Shown: positions 8,921 to 17,641 of the stretch, piece by piece
Position numbering within the stretch: position 1 is the stretch's first letter
Layout: each line of letters starts with the position of its first letter
NCBI GenBank assembly: GCA_046297935.1
Contig: JBKBHA010000002.1
Span: 372,001 to 436,000 of the forward strand
Direction of reading: 5' to 3'
DNA from: CAYMZZ01 sp046297935
GTDB lineage: Bacteria; Bacteroidota; Bacteroidia; Chitinophagales; Chitinophagaceae
DNA: 64,000 nucleotides
Program-made: the position numbers and the translations under genes
Notes under the pieces: model-generated
Databases searched by the model: none
What the model saw: only the letters and a program-made list of their open reading frames with translations
Told to the model about the DNA's origin: nothing

Positions 8921-9922
8921 AGCTGGTCCGGGCGATAGCCGGAGGCGGTACCGCAATACCACATCATTGTTGTACATAAGTTGTATCCAAACCGGCGCCG
9001 GATGCTGAACTGCCAATCGATAATGAGCGGCCTGCCCGCTAATACTCACTGGCTCGAGGTATTGCACCTGTTCACTCTGCCACCTGAATTCCTGATCCCA
9101 AAGGGAGTCGGGGGCAATGTTATGAGTGCGCGTTTGAGGTCCCAGTTTAATCGAAAATTCAAGCGTATCGCCCAGGCTTGCCTCTACTTCCGATTTCGAT
9201 GGCCAATAGCCGGCAAATGCGTATTTACCATACGAACGGGATCGATAGGCAGCGCTTTGTCTGCCTATTACTGCCTCCGGGTTAGCCAGCAGGGTCCAAC
9301 GAAGATCATCTGGTACATGATGCTGAAAAAACTCAGCAGGTGCCGCCATAAAAAGCGAGTTGGCGTAGGTAGTAGCATCGGGTCTTCCCATCTGAAAATA
9401 ACCCGCCGCCCAGGTTACATCGAGCAAATGCCATGCGCTGTCGAAATACACCGCGTTCCACGCATGATTACTAGTGTATCTGTCGCCCCTGCCAGCCGGA
9501 GCAAAACCGGTAACGATGACCGAGGGAATAGAAGCATGTTCACAAAGCGACTGAAACAACCGCGCAAAACCTTCGCAATGGGTCCGTTTGTCGGCGAGCA
9601 CTTTACGTGCCACTCTTTCTGTAAGCGATGGAAGAGCTCCTGTATCATCTGGCATCTGGTAACCATGTAACTTGTCTTTGAAACGTTGCGGTCGAGCAGG
9701 CAGGCGATAATAGCTGATATTATCCGCAATCCATCTGAAAAATGCTCTTGCTTTTTCGCCGTCAGAACGCAATGTTTCTGAAAGCTGCCGCGATAGCATG
9801 GCGGGATCAGACGCGCGAACGGCATAACTGCGTCGGTCGGCAGCCGACCAATCCTGAGCAAAGGTCACTTTAATGCAATTCAGGCTTACAATAAGTAGGG
9901 TGATGACAGCCCGTTGTTTCAT
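8900..9922 (-). CDS. secreted transglutaminase-like protein
   Basis: 340 residues from the ATG at 9922, which puts a signal peptide (about 1-23, ending TFAQ) at the N-terminus. A transglutaminase-like fold carries the Cys-His-Asp triad in order: Cys in THCEGFARLFQSLCE, His in SNHAWNAVYF and Asp in WHLLDVTWAAGY. The region before it (KARAFFRWIADNISYY) is typical of the Bacteroidota KY-peptidase-like group. A C-terminal beta-rich extension of about 100 residues has no clear assignment. It may act as a peptidase or cross-linker in the periplasm. Confidence 0.8.
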   Translation of the reverse strand: MKQRAVITLLIVSLNCIKVTFAQDWSAADRRSYAVRASDPAMLSRQLSETLRSDGEKARAFFRWIADNISYYRLPARPQRFKDKLHGYQMPDDTGALPSLTERVARKVLADKRTHCEGFARLFQSLCEHASIPSVIVTGFAPAGRGDRYTSNHAWNAVYFDSAWHLLDVTWAAGYFQMGRPDATTYANSLFMAAPAEFFQHHVPDDLRWTLLANPEAVIGRQSAAYRSRSYGKYAFAGYWPSKSEVEASLGDTLEFSIKLGPQTRTHNIAPDSLWDQEFRWQSEQVQYLEPVSISGQAAHYRLAVQHPAPVWIQLMYNNDVVLRYRLRLSPGPASFTTAR

Positions 9923-10017
9923 GGCAGGAAACTGAAATAGTAAGTTACAACTTTTTCTCAAGGCTCAGGCAACCGCTTCTCCAAAATGGATGGTGATTTT
10001 CCCCTATTTTTAGCAGC

Positions 10018-10440
10018 ATGACGAAACAACAACTGCTACAACAACTGGCAGAAGACACCTGGGTAACCCTGCGCCCATCTGGTATTCATGGTATTGGGGT
10101 ATTTGCGCTCCGCGACATACCTCGTGGCTGCAAAACTATTTTCTCGCGAAAAATAGAAGAATGGCTCCCTATTCCGATATCCGAAGTGGAACAGTTGCCA
10201 GATCATAGCAGGGCACTGATCGAAACTTACTGCCTCTACGACGATACCAATTATTTCGTGCCGGCATTCGGCTTCAAGCTAATGGACCTGTCGCTCTATC
10301 TCAATCATTCGTCCAATCCCAACCTGATGTCCGTGAACGATGGCGAAGAATTTGAGGCGCTGGTAACGATTCCTGCGGGAACTGAACTGACAGTTGACTA
10401 TGGAAGTATCGTAAATACAGAAGAATACAAGGGGCTGTAA
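10018..10440 (+). CDS. SET domain protein (putative protein-lysine methyltransferase)
   Basis: 140 residues, almost entirely one SET domain. The opening RPSGIHGIGVFALRDIPRG is the classic SET start, the catalytic core has LYLNHSSNPNLMS (the NHS/NHxxxPN cofactor-binding element), and PAGTELTVDYG supplies the closing ELTxDYG motif with the conserved Tyr. There is no pre-SET or post-SET cysteine cluster. Bacterial stand-alone SET proteins of this size are found across Bacteroidota; their substrates are largely unknown. The gene is flanked by convergent LytTR and divergent transglutaminase genes and appears monocistronic. Confidence 0.88.
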   Translation: MTKQQLLQQLAEDTWVTLRPSGIHGIGVFALRDIPRGCKTIFSRKIEEWLPIPISEVEQLPDHSRALIETYCLYDDTNYFVPAFGFKLMDLSLYLNHSSNPNLMSVNDGEEFEALVTIPAGTELTVDYGSIVNTEEYKGL

Positions 10441-10442
10441 AA

Positions 10443-11135
10443 TTATCGTTTCAAAAATTTGCCGTTCAGCAATCGCTTAAGTACATCATCCTTCAGCGTT
10501 CGGCTGATTGGTATCTCATATCCCGCCATTCGAATCAGGTTTCCTTCGATTGATTCAATTTTGTCGGCTGCCACCACAAAGGATTTATGAGTGCGAATAA
10601 ATCGTTCTGGGGGCAGGTGTTCCTCCACGGCTTTAAAGGTGAGATAAGTGATATATTTTTTTTGACCGGTGTGCAGTACCACATAGTTCTGCATGGCTTC
10701 AACAAACAGAAGTTCAGCCAGATTTATTCTCACAATTCTTCCGTCCACTTTGATGAAAAAATGATCGGTCGAGCTCGCGCTCAGATCGCTGGCGCGCAAG
10801 GCGGTCTTGTAAAAACGTTCGAAAGATACCGGCTTTACCAGATAATCCAGTACATTCCATTCATAGCCCTCCAGTGCATGTTGAGGATAGGCGGTTATCA
10901 ACACCACCGGTGGCAGGTTGCGCGCTACCCGAAGCATTTCCAGGCCAGTCATTTTCGGCATTTCAATATCGAGAAATATCAGGTCAGTGTTGTTTTGCTG
11001 CAGCCAATCCAACGCTGGCGGCACTGAGGCAAATTCAGCGACCGATTCCAGAAAATCAATTTCTGCAATATACTCCTGAAGCCCCTTACGTGCCAGCGGT
11101 TCGTCGTCAATTAAGACGCAAGTAATTTTTTTCAT
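10443..11135 (-). CDS. LytTR-family DNA-binding response regulator
   Basis: 230 residues: a receiver domain with LIDDEPLAR and phospho-acceptor D56 in DLIFLDIEMPKMTG, then a LytTR DNA-binding domain (about 130-228) with FVEAMQNYVVLHTGQKKYIT and FIRTHKSFVVAADKIE. It lies 5 nt downstream of the sensor kinase gene, so the two form an operon. Similar in layout to the pair at 6-8 kb but clearly a separate system. Confidence 0.93.
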   Translation of the reverse strand: MKKITCVLIDDEPLARKGLQEYIAEIDFLESVAEFASVPPALDWLQQNNTDLIFLDIEMPKMTGLEMLRVARNLPPVVLITAYPQHALEGYEWNVLDYLVKPVSFERFYKTALRASDLSASSTDHFFIKVDGRIVRINLAELLFVEAMQNYVVLHTGQKKYITYLTFKAVEEHLPPERFIRTHKSFVVAADKIESIEGNLIRMAGYEIPISRTLKDDVLKRLLNGKFLKR

Positions 11136-11140
11136 ACCAG

Positions 11141-12220
11141 TTATTTTGAAACTAATATTTGCCCATTAGCCATTTGAATGCCGGCAACCGCAGCCTCTGC
11201 AGGTTCTAAACGTAATCGCAGCCGGATAGTAAACTGATCTTCCTTCGATTCGATTTTGAGATCATGCTGACCGGGATATAATAGTTCGAGCCGTCTTTTC
11301 ACATTCTGCAGACCAATGCCCCCTGCCTGTTCCTTTCCGGTTGGATGGCAGCTATTCTGCACCAAAAGATTCAGCCACCCATCCGTAACATATAAATCCA
11401 GCTTCACGAAATTGATCCTATTGGTATGGTGCGACAAATGTTTGAACGCATTTTCTACAAAGGGCATCAACAGAAGTGGTGCAATTTGAATCGTGCCCGT
11501 CCATTCATTTTTGGAAAGCTCAAACTGATAATGCTCGTTTTGCCGAAGCCGTTGCAAAGCAAAATAATCTGTCAGAAATCGCCATTCTTTTTCCAATGGT
11601 ATTTGATCAGCATTCATTTCATACAGCTGGTAACGCAACATTTCTGAAAAGCGGTGAAGAGCATTGCGAGCTTCGGGGTTATTTTTGTCTATAAGAAAAT
11701 AGACCGAATTAAGCGAATTGAAGAGAAAGTGCGGATTGATCTGCGATTTGAGAAAATCCAATTCGGCCCGGGCCTTTTCGGCTGCGGTTTGTGCCATTCT
11801 CACCTGCAATTTCTGATAGTCAAAAATCAACTGTATGGCGGCGCCGGCTGCTACCAGAAAAAAATGTGGCAGCAGATTATCATATACTCTTTGTCGTAGA
11901 CTGGCTCCGGTAAGCTCCAGAAAATTATTGCCCAGCACCCAGCCCAGCAGCTGCATCTTCAATACACTGCTGGCAACTATCATGGCTAGAAAAATGAGGA
12001 CAAACCCGGTATAACGACGTTTATACAACAGTTTTGGCAGCAATATCCGGTTAGTGATATACACCAGTATGGCCAGGTCGATGACTTTTATCGCTGTTAC
12101 CTTCAAAGCGGTTGACGGTCGACTATAGTCCTGGTAACGCAAATAGTACCAGATTCCAAAAACGGCCATCCAGAAAAGGACATGTGCCCCCACTCTTTTC
12201 CACGAAAAATTTTGTTGCAT
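11141..12220 (-). CDS. LytS-type sensor histidine kinase
   Basis: 359 residues from the ATG at 12220 (an ATG two codons upstream is equally possible). Four membrane helices occupy about residues 12-150, followed by the His_kinase motif SQINPHFLFNSLNSVYFLID and a HATPase domain with LLLMPFVENAFKHL and GGIGLQNVKRRLELLYPG. Partner of the adjacent LytTR regulator. Stimulus and targets are unknown. Confidence 0.92.
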   Translation of the reverse strand: MQQNFSWKRVGAHVLFWMAVFGIWYYLRYQDYSRPSTALKVTAIKVIDLAILVYITNRILLPKLLYKRRYTGFVLIFLAMIVASSVLKMQLLGWVLGNNFLELTGASLRQRVYDNLLPHFFLVAAGAAIQLIFDYQKLQVRMAQTAAEKARAELDFLKSQINPHFLFNSLNSVYFLIDKNNPEARNALHRFSEMLRYQLYEMNADQIPLEKEWRFLTDYFALQRLRQNEHYQFELSKNEWTGTIQIAPLLLMPFVENAFKHLSHHTNRINFVKLDLYVTDGWLNLLVQNSCHPTGKEQAGGIGLQNVKRRLELLYPGQHDLKIESKEDQFTIRLRLRLEPAEAAVAGIQMANGQILVSK

Positions 12221-12297
12221 ATACAAACAAACGCAGCCGAAGCCGACTGCTTGTCGAATTTACACCAAAGCACCGTGGATGCGGACAAAAGGCAGTT

Positions 12298-12996
12298 TTA
12301 TCCGGTCGATGCCGGATACTGGCGGGCGCCAAACAGGGAACTGCCAATTCGAATCATATTGCTTCCTTGCTCCAGGGCCAGGTCATAATCGGCACTCATT
12401 CCCATAGAAAGTATCGGCGAGTCACCGTTCAGGTCCAGCCGCGGCTCCACTTTCTTAAGCATGCTTTGCAGACCTGCCAGCTCGCTTCTAACCTTTTCGC
12501 GGTCCTCGGAGAAACTAGCCATTCCCATTAAGCCAAGAAGACGGATATGCTGAAATTGTCCGGCGACTCTGCCGTGCGCTACCGAATCAAGACAGTCCGT
12601 CAATTCGGCTTCGTCCATTCCAAACTTGGTTTCTTCGGCAGCGATATGAATCTGCAACAGACATTGAATGGTTCGGTTAAGTTTATCAGCCTGCTTACTT
12701 ATTTCCTGAAGCAAACGGAAACTGTCAACTCCATGAATCAGGTGAACGAATGGCGCAATGAATTTGACCTTATTTCGCTGGAGGTGACCAATATAATGCC
12801 AACGGATGTCAGATGGCAACTGTGCCTGCTTCTCTACCAGTTCCTGCACATAGTTTTCACCAAAATCTCGCTGGCCCAGTTCGTATAGTGACAGAATATC
12901 GCTAACCGGCTTGGTTTTCGAAACTGCCACAAGCGTAGCTCCTTTTTCCTTTGTTTCGGATAGCAGTTGCTGATAATTTTCGCGGTTGATGGCCAT
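12298..12996 (-). CDS. yggS: YggS-family PLP-binding protein (PLP homeostasis)
   Basis: 232 residues, the normal length of the family. The PLP-binding lysine is in TLVAVSKTKP near the N-terminus; other signatures are DFGENYVQE, WHYIGHLQRNK, LLGLMGMAS and LSMGMSADYDLALEQGSNMIRIG near the C-terminus, which binds the phosphate. The family is a stand-alone fold-type III PLP carrier that buffers pyridoxal phosphate in the cytoplasm. I chose the ATG at 12996 because a TATCTTTG box ends only 4 nt upstream, so the mRNA is probably leaderless or nearly so. Confidence 0.92.
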   Translation of the reverse strand: MAINRENYQQLLSETKEKGATLVAVSKTKPVSDILSLYELGQRDFGENYVQELVEKQAQLPSDIRWHYIGHLQRNKVKFIAPFVHLIHGVDSFRLLQEISKQADKLNRTIQCLLQIHIAAEETKFGMDEAELTDCLDSVAHGRVAGQFQHIRLLGLMGMASFSEDREKVRSELAGLQSMLKKVEPRLDLNGDSPILSMGMSADYDLALEQGSNMIRIGSSLFGARQYPASTG

Positions 12997-13000
12997 GCAG

Positions 13001-13008
13001 CAAAGATA
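13001..13008 (-). promoter_or_regulatory. -7 box TATCTTTG for yggS, almost touching the start codon
   Basis: Perfect TAnnTTTG on the minus strand, 4 nt before the yggS ATG. It abuts the acyl-CoA dehydrogenase terminator at 13009-13039, so the -33 region falls inside that hairpin. Confidence 0.45.
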
Positions 13009-13039
13009 AACCCTTCTGCATTTTTGTGGCAGAAGGGTT
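13009..13039 (-). terminator. terminator of the acyl-CoA dehydrogenase gene
   Basis: Perfect 11-bp stem AACCCTTCTGC / GCAGAAGGGTT with a 9-nt loop, 25 nt beyond the stop of the gene at 13065 and followed on the minus strand by T-rich sequence. Confidence 0.75.
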
Positions 13040-13064
13040 CTATAGTTATGCGGGAACAAAACGC

Positions 13065-14219
13065 TTACTTCAAAATGGACCGGCTGATCACAATTCGCTG
13101 TACCTCGCTTGTTCCTTCGTAAATCTGGGTAATTTTTGCGTCTCTCATGAGGCGCTCCACATGATATTCTTTCACGAAGCCGTACCCTCCATGTATCTGT
13201 ACTGCTTCAACGGTCGTCCACATCGCAGTTTCAGAAGCAAATACTTTCGCCATAGATGAACTGAGCGTATAGTCCTGTTTCGAATCTTTTTCCCAGGCCG
13301 ATTTCAGGCAAAGCAAACGGGCAGCTTCTATGCGGGTTGCCATATCAGCCAGTTTGAAAGCAATGGCCTGATGGTTCATGATCTCGGTGCCAAAAGCTTT
13401 TCGGGTTTTTGAATATTCCCTGGCAAGTTCATAAGCACCGCTGGCAATACCGAGTGCCTGAGACGCGATGCCGATGCGGCCACCAGCAAGTGTTTTCATG
13501 GCGAACTTAAACCCGAATCCATCCTCACCTATCCGGTTTTCCTTGGGAACTTTCACATCGGTAAACATCACCGTATGGGTGTCGCTGCCTCGAATGCCCA
13601 GTTTGTTTTCTTTGGCAGCCACGGTTACTCCTGACCAGTTTTTTTCCACTATAAATGCGTTGATGCCTTTAGAACCCTTTGAAGGATCGGTTTGAGCAAT
13701 GACCAGATATACCGAAGCTGTGCCACCGTTGGTGATCCAGTTCTTAGTGCCATTGAGCAGATAATGATCACCTTTGTCTTCCGCAGTAGTTCGTTGTGAA
13801 GTGGCATCGCTGCCAGCTTCCGGTTCGCTCAGCATGAAGGCCCCTATGTAAAGCTCGCCATCCTTTTTGCCCTGTGCCAGCGGCGTAAGGTACTTACGCT
13901 TTTGTTCTTCGGTGCCGTATTCCTGCAAACCGTAACAAACAAGGCTGTTGTTCACACTCATGCACACGCTAACGCTGGCATCGATCTTTGAAATCTCTTC
14001 CATAGCCAGTACGTAACTTACCGTATCGAGCCCTGCACCCCCGTATTCAGGATCCACCATCATGCCCATGAACCCGAGATCGGCAAGTTTCATAATTTGT
14101 TCGCGTGGAAATTTCTGCAGTTCATCGCGTTCAATCACGCCCGGCAAACATTCCTGTTGGGCAAAATCGCGAGCTGCCTGTCTGATCATCTGCTGCTCTT
14201 CGGTAAGGACAAATTGCAT
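13065..14219 (-). CDS. acyl-CoA dehydrogenase (short/medium-chain type)
   Basis: 384 residues, standard family length. The N-terminal helical domain is followed by the FAD/substrate signatures GAFMLSEPEAGSDATSQ and YLLNGTKNWITNG; the C-terminal domain has RIGIASQALGIASGAYELA, QIHGGYGFVKEY and the catalytic glutamate in QIYEGTSEVQR. It oxidises acyl-CoA to enoyl-CoA and passes electrons to ETF. Substrate chain length cannot be decided; the length and motifs fit butyryl-CoA-type enzymes. Monocistronic, with a TATCTTTG box upstream and a strong terminator. Confidence 0.93.
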   Translation of the reverse strand: MQFVLTEEQQMIRQAARDFAQQECLPGVIERDELQKFPREQIMKLADLGFMGMMVDPEYGGAGLDTVSYVLAMEEISKIDASVSVCMSVNNSLVCYGLQEYGTEEQKRKYLTPLAQGKKDGELYIGAFMLSEPEAGSDATSQRTTAEDKGDHYLLNGTKNWITNGGTASVYLVIAQTDPSKGSKGINAFIVEKNWSGVTVAAKENKLGIRGSDTHTVMFTDVKVPKENRIGEDGFGFKFAMKTLAGGRIGIASQALGIASGAYELAREYSKTRKAFGTEIMNHQAIAFKLADMATRIEAARLLCLKSAWEKDSKQDYTLSSSMAKVFASETAMWTTVEAVQIHGGYGFVKEYHVERLMRDAKITQIYEGTSEVQRIVISRSILK

Positions 14220-14249
14220 ATTTATGTAATATTAATTAACGTTTGTGCA

Positions 14250-14257
14250 CAAAGATA
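14250..14257 (-). promoter_or_regulatory. -7 box TATCTTTG for the acyl-CoA dehydrogenase
   Basis: Perfect TAnnTTTG on the minus strand, 30 nt before the ATG at 14219. No -33 TTTG at the expected distance. Confidence 0.4.
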
Positions 14258-14374
14258 CTGTTCGGAAGCATCGCTTGCTTAATTCGTTGAACTTGCAACT
14301 ATTATTTGCAGGCCTCCATCTCACAGGTGCTTAATTCCCTGATTTTTGTCAGCATTGGCAGGGCGATTTTGTAC

Positions 14375-14382
14375 TATCTTTG
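14375..14382 (+). promoter_or_regulatory. -7 box TATCTTTG for ccmE
   Basis: Perfect TAnnTTTG, 34 nt before the ATG at 14417. It lies inside the upstream-extended frame from 14306 and so favours the shorter protein. Confidence 0.4.
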
Positions 14383-14416
14383 CCCATCGAAAAATCGCCA
14401 CCCGGCAAATAGCGCT

Positions 14417-14842
14417 ATGAAAAAAATACATATTGTTTTGCTTGTAATGATTGCGGCAGCCATCGCCATCCTGATCATATTTCTTCAAAACACCAGCACT
14501 TACGATACCGTACAAACAGCCATGGACAAGCCCGGCAAGTATGTGCACCTGATGGCGCGTTGGGACAAGGAGCAGCCCATGGAATACGACGCATTGAAAG
14601 ATCCGAACTTTTTGAGCTTTACCGCTGTTGACACGCTTGGCCAGTCGGTAAAAGTTGTATACCGCCACCCCAAACCAGAGAATTTTGAGATCAGTGAACG
14701 GTTGGTGTTGCAGGGTAAGTATGAAGAAGGGGTGTTTCAATGCGATGTAATACAAACAAAATGTCCTTCGAAATATAAGGAAGATATGGCCGCACAACAA
14801 AAGGCAGTTGAGTCGGCCATTGAAAAGCCGGCCGGCAACTAA
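14417..14842 (+). CDS. ccmE: cytochrome c maturation heme chaperone CcmE, CxxxY type
   Basis: 141 residues from the ATG at 14417: one N-terminal membrane anchor (about 5-24), an OB-fold beta-barrel with KYVHLMARWD and FEISERLVLQGKYEEGVFQC, and a flexible C-terminal tail. In classical CcmE the heme is held by His in an HxxxY motif. Here the matching position is C116 in CPSKY, giving the CxxxY variant known from some archaea and sulfate reducers (system I*). The heme chaperone takes heme from CcmC and gives it to CcmF, whose gene follows 86 nt downstream. ccmA, ccmB and ccmC are not next to it. Confidence 0.82.
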   Translation: MKKIHIVLLVMIAAAIAILIIFLQNTSTYDTVQTAMDKPGKYVHLMARWDKEQPMEYDALKDPNFLSFTAVDTLGQSVKVVYRHPKPENFEISERLVLQGKYEEGVFQCDVIQTKCPSKYKEDMAAQQKAVESAIEKPAGN

Positions 14843-14928
14843 CTCCGCAGATCAGAGCTGCGTCGATGGCCCGCAGCTAAGTCGATTGGGCAACACAACC
14901 GGGTCATCAAACGAAATCCACTAGTGGC

Positions 14929-17562
14929 ATGAATTATTCTGGAGAGAACCTGTTGCCTGGACAGATCGGGCAGTTTCTAATAGTCCTTTCTTTTTTTGCG
15001 TCTCTTGTCGCCAGCTTTGCTTATTTCCGTTCGGCACGCCTTGGCCAGTTTCCCCTGATCGACGAATGGAAAAAACTGGCCCGCTGGGCTTTTGTAGTGG
15101 AAGCAGCGTCTGTATTTATCATTTTTGGTCTCATTTACTATATCAATTCCAATCATCTTTTTGAATACAAATATGCATGGCAGCACAGCAGCCGTTCGCT
15201 TGAAAGCAAATATCTGCTGGCCGGTATTTGGGAAGGACAGGAAGGCAGCTTTCTGCTTTGGTCAATCTGGCATTCGGTGCTGGGCCTGATCGTGCTTTGG
15301 CGGGGTGGAAAATGGGAAGCACCCGTAATGTCGATTGTGAGCTTTGCCCAAGTAGTGATCGGCGGAATGTTGCTGGGCATTTACATTGGAGATGTGCAAA
15401 TAGGCTCCAACCCATTCATCCTTTTGCGTGATTCGGGCGTCTTCGATAACGCGCCGGCCATGCACGTTGACTTTGATTTGTCGGCTCCGATTATTCCTGA
15501 CTATTTGAATAATATCCGCGACGGTAATGACCTGAATCCGCTGCTGCAGAATTATTGGATGGTGATTCACCCACCCGTGCTTTTCCTTGGATTTGCTGCT
15601 ACGCTTTTCCCTTTTGCTTATGCGGTGGCAGGACTTTGGAAACCTGCCATGGGCAACTGGACCGCGCCTGCCCTGCCCTGGTCTCTTTTTGCGCTTGCGT
15701 CGTTGGGAGTAGGCATTATGATGGGCGCGGCCTGGGCATATGAATCGCTCACTTTTGGCGGTTACTGGGCCTGGGATCCGGTAGAAAACGCATCGTTGGT
15801 TCCCTGGCTGATCCTGGTAGCCGGTATTCACACGCTGCTTATTTATAAACATACCGGACAGTCGTTACGCGCCACTTCCATTCTGCTGATCCTGCAGTTT
15901 TTCTTTATACTGTATTCCACTTTTCTTACCAGAAGCGGCATTTTGGGCGAATCGTCGGTGCATTCGTTTACCGACCTGGGCATGAACAAGCAACTGTACC
16001 TGATGTTGTTCGTGTTTACCTGGCCTGTTGCCCTGCTGATTGCCAAAGATAGTGCCCGATCTAAACGCCTGGCCCTTGTTGGAGGAGGCATGTTGTTGCT
16101 GACAACAGTTGTAGCCAGTACCGGTTTCAAATTTGGAGAATTCTCGCCTGCTCCACTGCTGGCATTTGGCACCATCATTACAGGTATCGTAGCGATCATT
16201 GCGCAGGTGTTCAGCAATATTGCGGGCGACGAAAAAGAAGAAAGCAGTTCCTCGCGGGAGTTCTGGATGTTTATCGGGTCGCTGATTTTTTTCTTTTCGG
16301 CGATCGTGATCACCGTTATTACCTCGCTGCCTGTATTGAACAAGCTGGTGGACCTGAAGATGGCTGCCCAGAAGGACCAGGAGTTACTATATAACCGTAT
16401 TCATGTTTTTGTTGCCATCATTATAGGAGTGCTCACAGCATTTACACAATACCTGAGGTATAAGAATACGCCGGGAAAAATAGTCTGGAAAAAATTGCTT
16501 ATACCAACTATCATTGGATTGGCAGCCGGCATAGCACTGGTGGCATTTGGCAACATTGATTATAATAAGGAGGGCCCCGGTTTTCTGGGAGCCATCTGGC
16601 TGGCTGTAATCGCAACAACGTATGCCATCGTTGCCAACGGCACGTATATCTGGACAGGCATCAAGGGTAAACTCAGCCTGTCGGGTGGCTCGGTAGCGCA
16701 CGTTGGATTTGGCATGGTGCTTCTCGGCATTTTGCTGTCTTCATCGAAAAAAGAAATTCTCAGTTACAACACCAGTGGCATCCCCATCAACTTCGGGGAA
16801 CAGAGTACAGAGAAAACCGGCGAAAACCTCACCCTGGTAAAAGGTCGCACTACACCCATGGGTAAATATGATGTGACATATATCGGCGACTCAGCCCACC
16901 CGCGAAAGGAACAGTGGTATTATCAGATCCATTTCAAAAGCCGGCTCGACGAAGAGGAATTTACACTTTGGCCCAACGCTTTTGTGAATTATAAAGGCAA
17001 TGAAGGATTGATGGCCAACCCGGATTCGCGGCATTACCTTGGCCACGACGTATTTACCTATGTGTCGGCACTGCCGAATCCCGACAAGATGAAGGATACC
17101 AGTAGTTTTACCAACTATAACCGTAAAGTGGGCGACAGTATCTTTTATTCCAAAGGGTTTGTGATTGTGGAAAGCCTGGAAGTGATCGACAGTTTGCCGG
17201 TGGCTGGTTTTGAACAGGGCGATTCGGCTGCTGTTGCCCGCCTGAGGGTCTATTCAGCAAACAAAAACAGCTATCCCTCGCAGCCGGTGATGGTCAGTAA
17301 GCAGGGCACGCCCATTTCCTTACCCGACACGGTCATGTCAGAGGCATTGATCCTTCGACTCGACAAAATATATCCTGATGGTCGGGCCGACATCGGCATG
17401 AAGGAATCGGATGCCGTGTTGCAGTGGATCACGTTAAAGGCTTATCGTTTCCCTATGATCAATTTGTTGTGGCTGGGAATCTTGATTACGGCGGTCGGCA
17501 TTTTGATCAGTATGGTCCATCGCATACAGGTGCAAAGGCGAAACCGGACCAGCACGCGCTAA
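14929..17562 (+). CDS. ccmF: heme lyase CcmF/CcsA-type cytochrome c biogenesis protein
   Basis: 877 residues with many membrane helices. The WWD heme-handling motif reads GGYWAWDPVENASLVPW at about residues 278-294, with conserved His residues in NYWMVIHPPVLFLGF and HSFTDLG. The protein joins heme to CxxCH motifs of apocytochromes on the periplasmic side. It is longer than the roughly 650 residues usual in Proteobacteria; the extra length is a large extracytoplasmic region at about 620-840 before a last membrane helix. Lies directly after ccmE. Possible clients include the cytochrome c-fused dehydrogenase at 3.9 kb. Confidence 0.9.
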   Translation: MNYSGENLLPGQIGQFLIVLSFFASLVASFAYFRSARLGQFPLIDEWKKLARWAFVVEAASVFIIFGLIYYINSNHLFEYKYAWQHSSRSLESKYLLAGIWEGQEGSFLLWSIWHSVLGLIVLWRGGKWEAPVMSIVSFAQVVIGGMLLGIYIGDVQIGSNPFILLRDSGVFDNAPAMHVDFDLSAPIIPDYLNNIRDGNDLNPLLQNYWMVIHPPVLFLGFAATLFPFAYAVAGLWKPAMGNWTAPALPWSLFALASLGVGIMMGAAWAYESLTFGGYWAWDPVENASLVPWLILVAGIHTLLIYKHTGQSLRATSILLILQFFFILYSTFLTRSGILGESSVHSFTDLGMNKQLYLMLFVFTWPVALLIAKDSARSKRLALVGGGMLLLTTVVASTGFKFGEFSPAPLLAFGTIITGIVAIIAQVFSNIAGDEKEESSSSREFWMFIGSLIFFFSAIVITVITSLPVLNKLVDLKMAAQKDQELLYNRIHVFVAIIIGVLTAFTQYLRYKNTPGKIVWKKLLIPTIIGLAAGIALVAFGNIDYNKEGPGFLGAIWLAVIATTYAIVANGTYIWTGIKGKLSLSGGSVAHVGFGMVLLGILLSSSKKEILSYNTSGIPINFGEQSTEKTGENLTLVKGRTTPMGKYDVTYIGDSAHPRKEQWYYQIHFKSRLDEEEFTLWPNAFVNYKGNEGLMANPDSRHYLGHDVFTYVSALPNPDKMKDTSSFTNYNRKVGDSIFYSKGFVIVESLEVIDSLPVAGFEQGDSAAVARLRVYSANKNSYPSQPVMVSKQGTPISLPDTVMSEALILRLDKIYPDGRADIGMKESDAVLQWITLKAYRFPMINLLWLGILITAVGILISMVHRIQVQRRNRTSTR

Positions 17563-17641
17563 TTTTCACAAATCGGAAACAGCTTTTTGCCCGTAATTAC
17601 AGTCTCTTGCAGGAGAGCTGAAAAATATGTAATTTGATAGG

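Noticed and set aside
8981..9670. 229-codon frame on the plus strand
   Set aside because: Antisense to the transglutaminase-like gene, which has a signal peptide and catalytic triad; the composition is that of a shadow frame.
15262..15852. 196-codon frame on the minus strand
   Set aside because: Antisense to ccmF, in the conserved WWD-domain region.
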